A program made the position numbers and the translations under genes. A stretch of DNA of 14,073 bases from an uncultured Oscillospiraceae bacterium (GTDB lineage Bacteria; Bacillota; Clostridia; Oscillospirales; Acutalibacteraceae). Within the stretch, counting starts at the first letter, position 1; every line of letters begins with the position of its first letter. Location of the stretch: the NCBI GenBank assembly GCA_900554535.1, contig USIA01000032.1, positions 1 through 14,073 of the forward strand, given 5' to 3'. This document shows, in pieces, positions 14,070 to 14,073 of the stretch. A model generated the notes under the pieces. That model saw only the letters and a program-made list of their open reading frames with translations, was not told the origin of the DNA and did not search any database.

Positions 14070-14073
14070 AGCT

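Overview
The window looks like ordinary chromosome from a Gram-positive anaerobe of the class Clostridia (Firmicutes), probably of the Oscillospirales/Ruminococcaceae kind, with base composition around one half G+C. This rests on gene content and order (M50 protease next to scpA, der next to plsY, DUF177 next to rpmF, pgi next to a small P-loop protein), on strong AGGAGG-type ribosome sites, and on sigma-A type promoters. The species cannot be named from the sequence. No CRISPR array, tRNA, rRNA, insertion sequence or prophage gene was seen.

Layout, left to right. (1) scpA (cut by the window edge) and a site-2-protease-like M50 peptidase form a leftward operon with tandem promoters, divergent from rpmB (L28), which has its own promoter and terminator. 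(2) A leftward der-plsY operon couples a ribosome-assembly GTPase with the phospholipid acyltransferase; it starts from an extended -10 promoter lying just past the rpmF terminator. (3) A leftward DUF177 (YceD)-rpmF operon has a perfect consensus promoter (TTGACA-17-TATAAT). (4) A leftward pgi operon carries a small uncharacterised P-loop ATPase behind glucose-6-phosphate isomerase. (5) Next come dacF (D-Ala-D-Ala carboxypeptidase) and, after an AT-rich non-coding gap of almost 0.5 kb, eno (enolase); both point left. (6) A solitary O-antigen-ligase/Wzy-like membrane protein points left with its own promoter and terminator. Divergent from it is a CtpE-like P-type ATPase pointing right, whose leader can fold into alternative hairpins.

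The genes cover ribosome proteins and assembly (rpmB, rpmF, DUF177, der), chromosome condensation (scpA), glycolysis (pgi, eno) and envelope building (plsY, dacF, the Wzy-like protein, the P-type ATPase). Nearly every transcription unit is closed by a visible hairpin terminator and opened by its own promoter, so the region is a row of short independent units. For der, pgi, dacF, rpmF and the P-type ATPase, the longest open frame overruns the true start because it includes the ribosome-binding site; corrected starts are given.

No clearly new biological system is visible. The items most worth a second look are the pgi-linked P-loop protein, the solitary Wzy-like gene, the leaders of the P-type ATPase and eno, and the dacF-eno gap.
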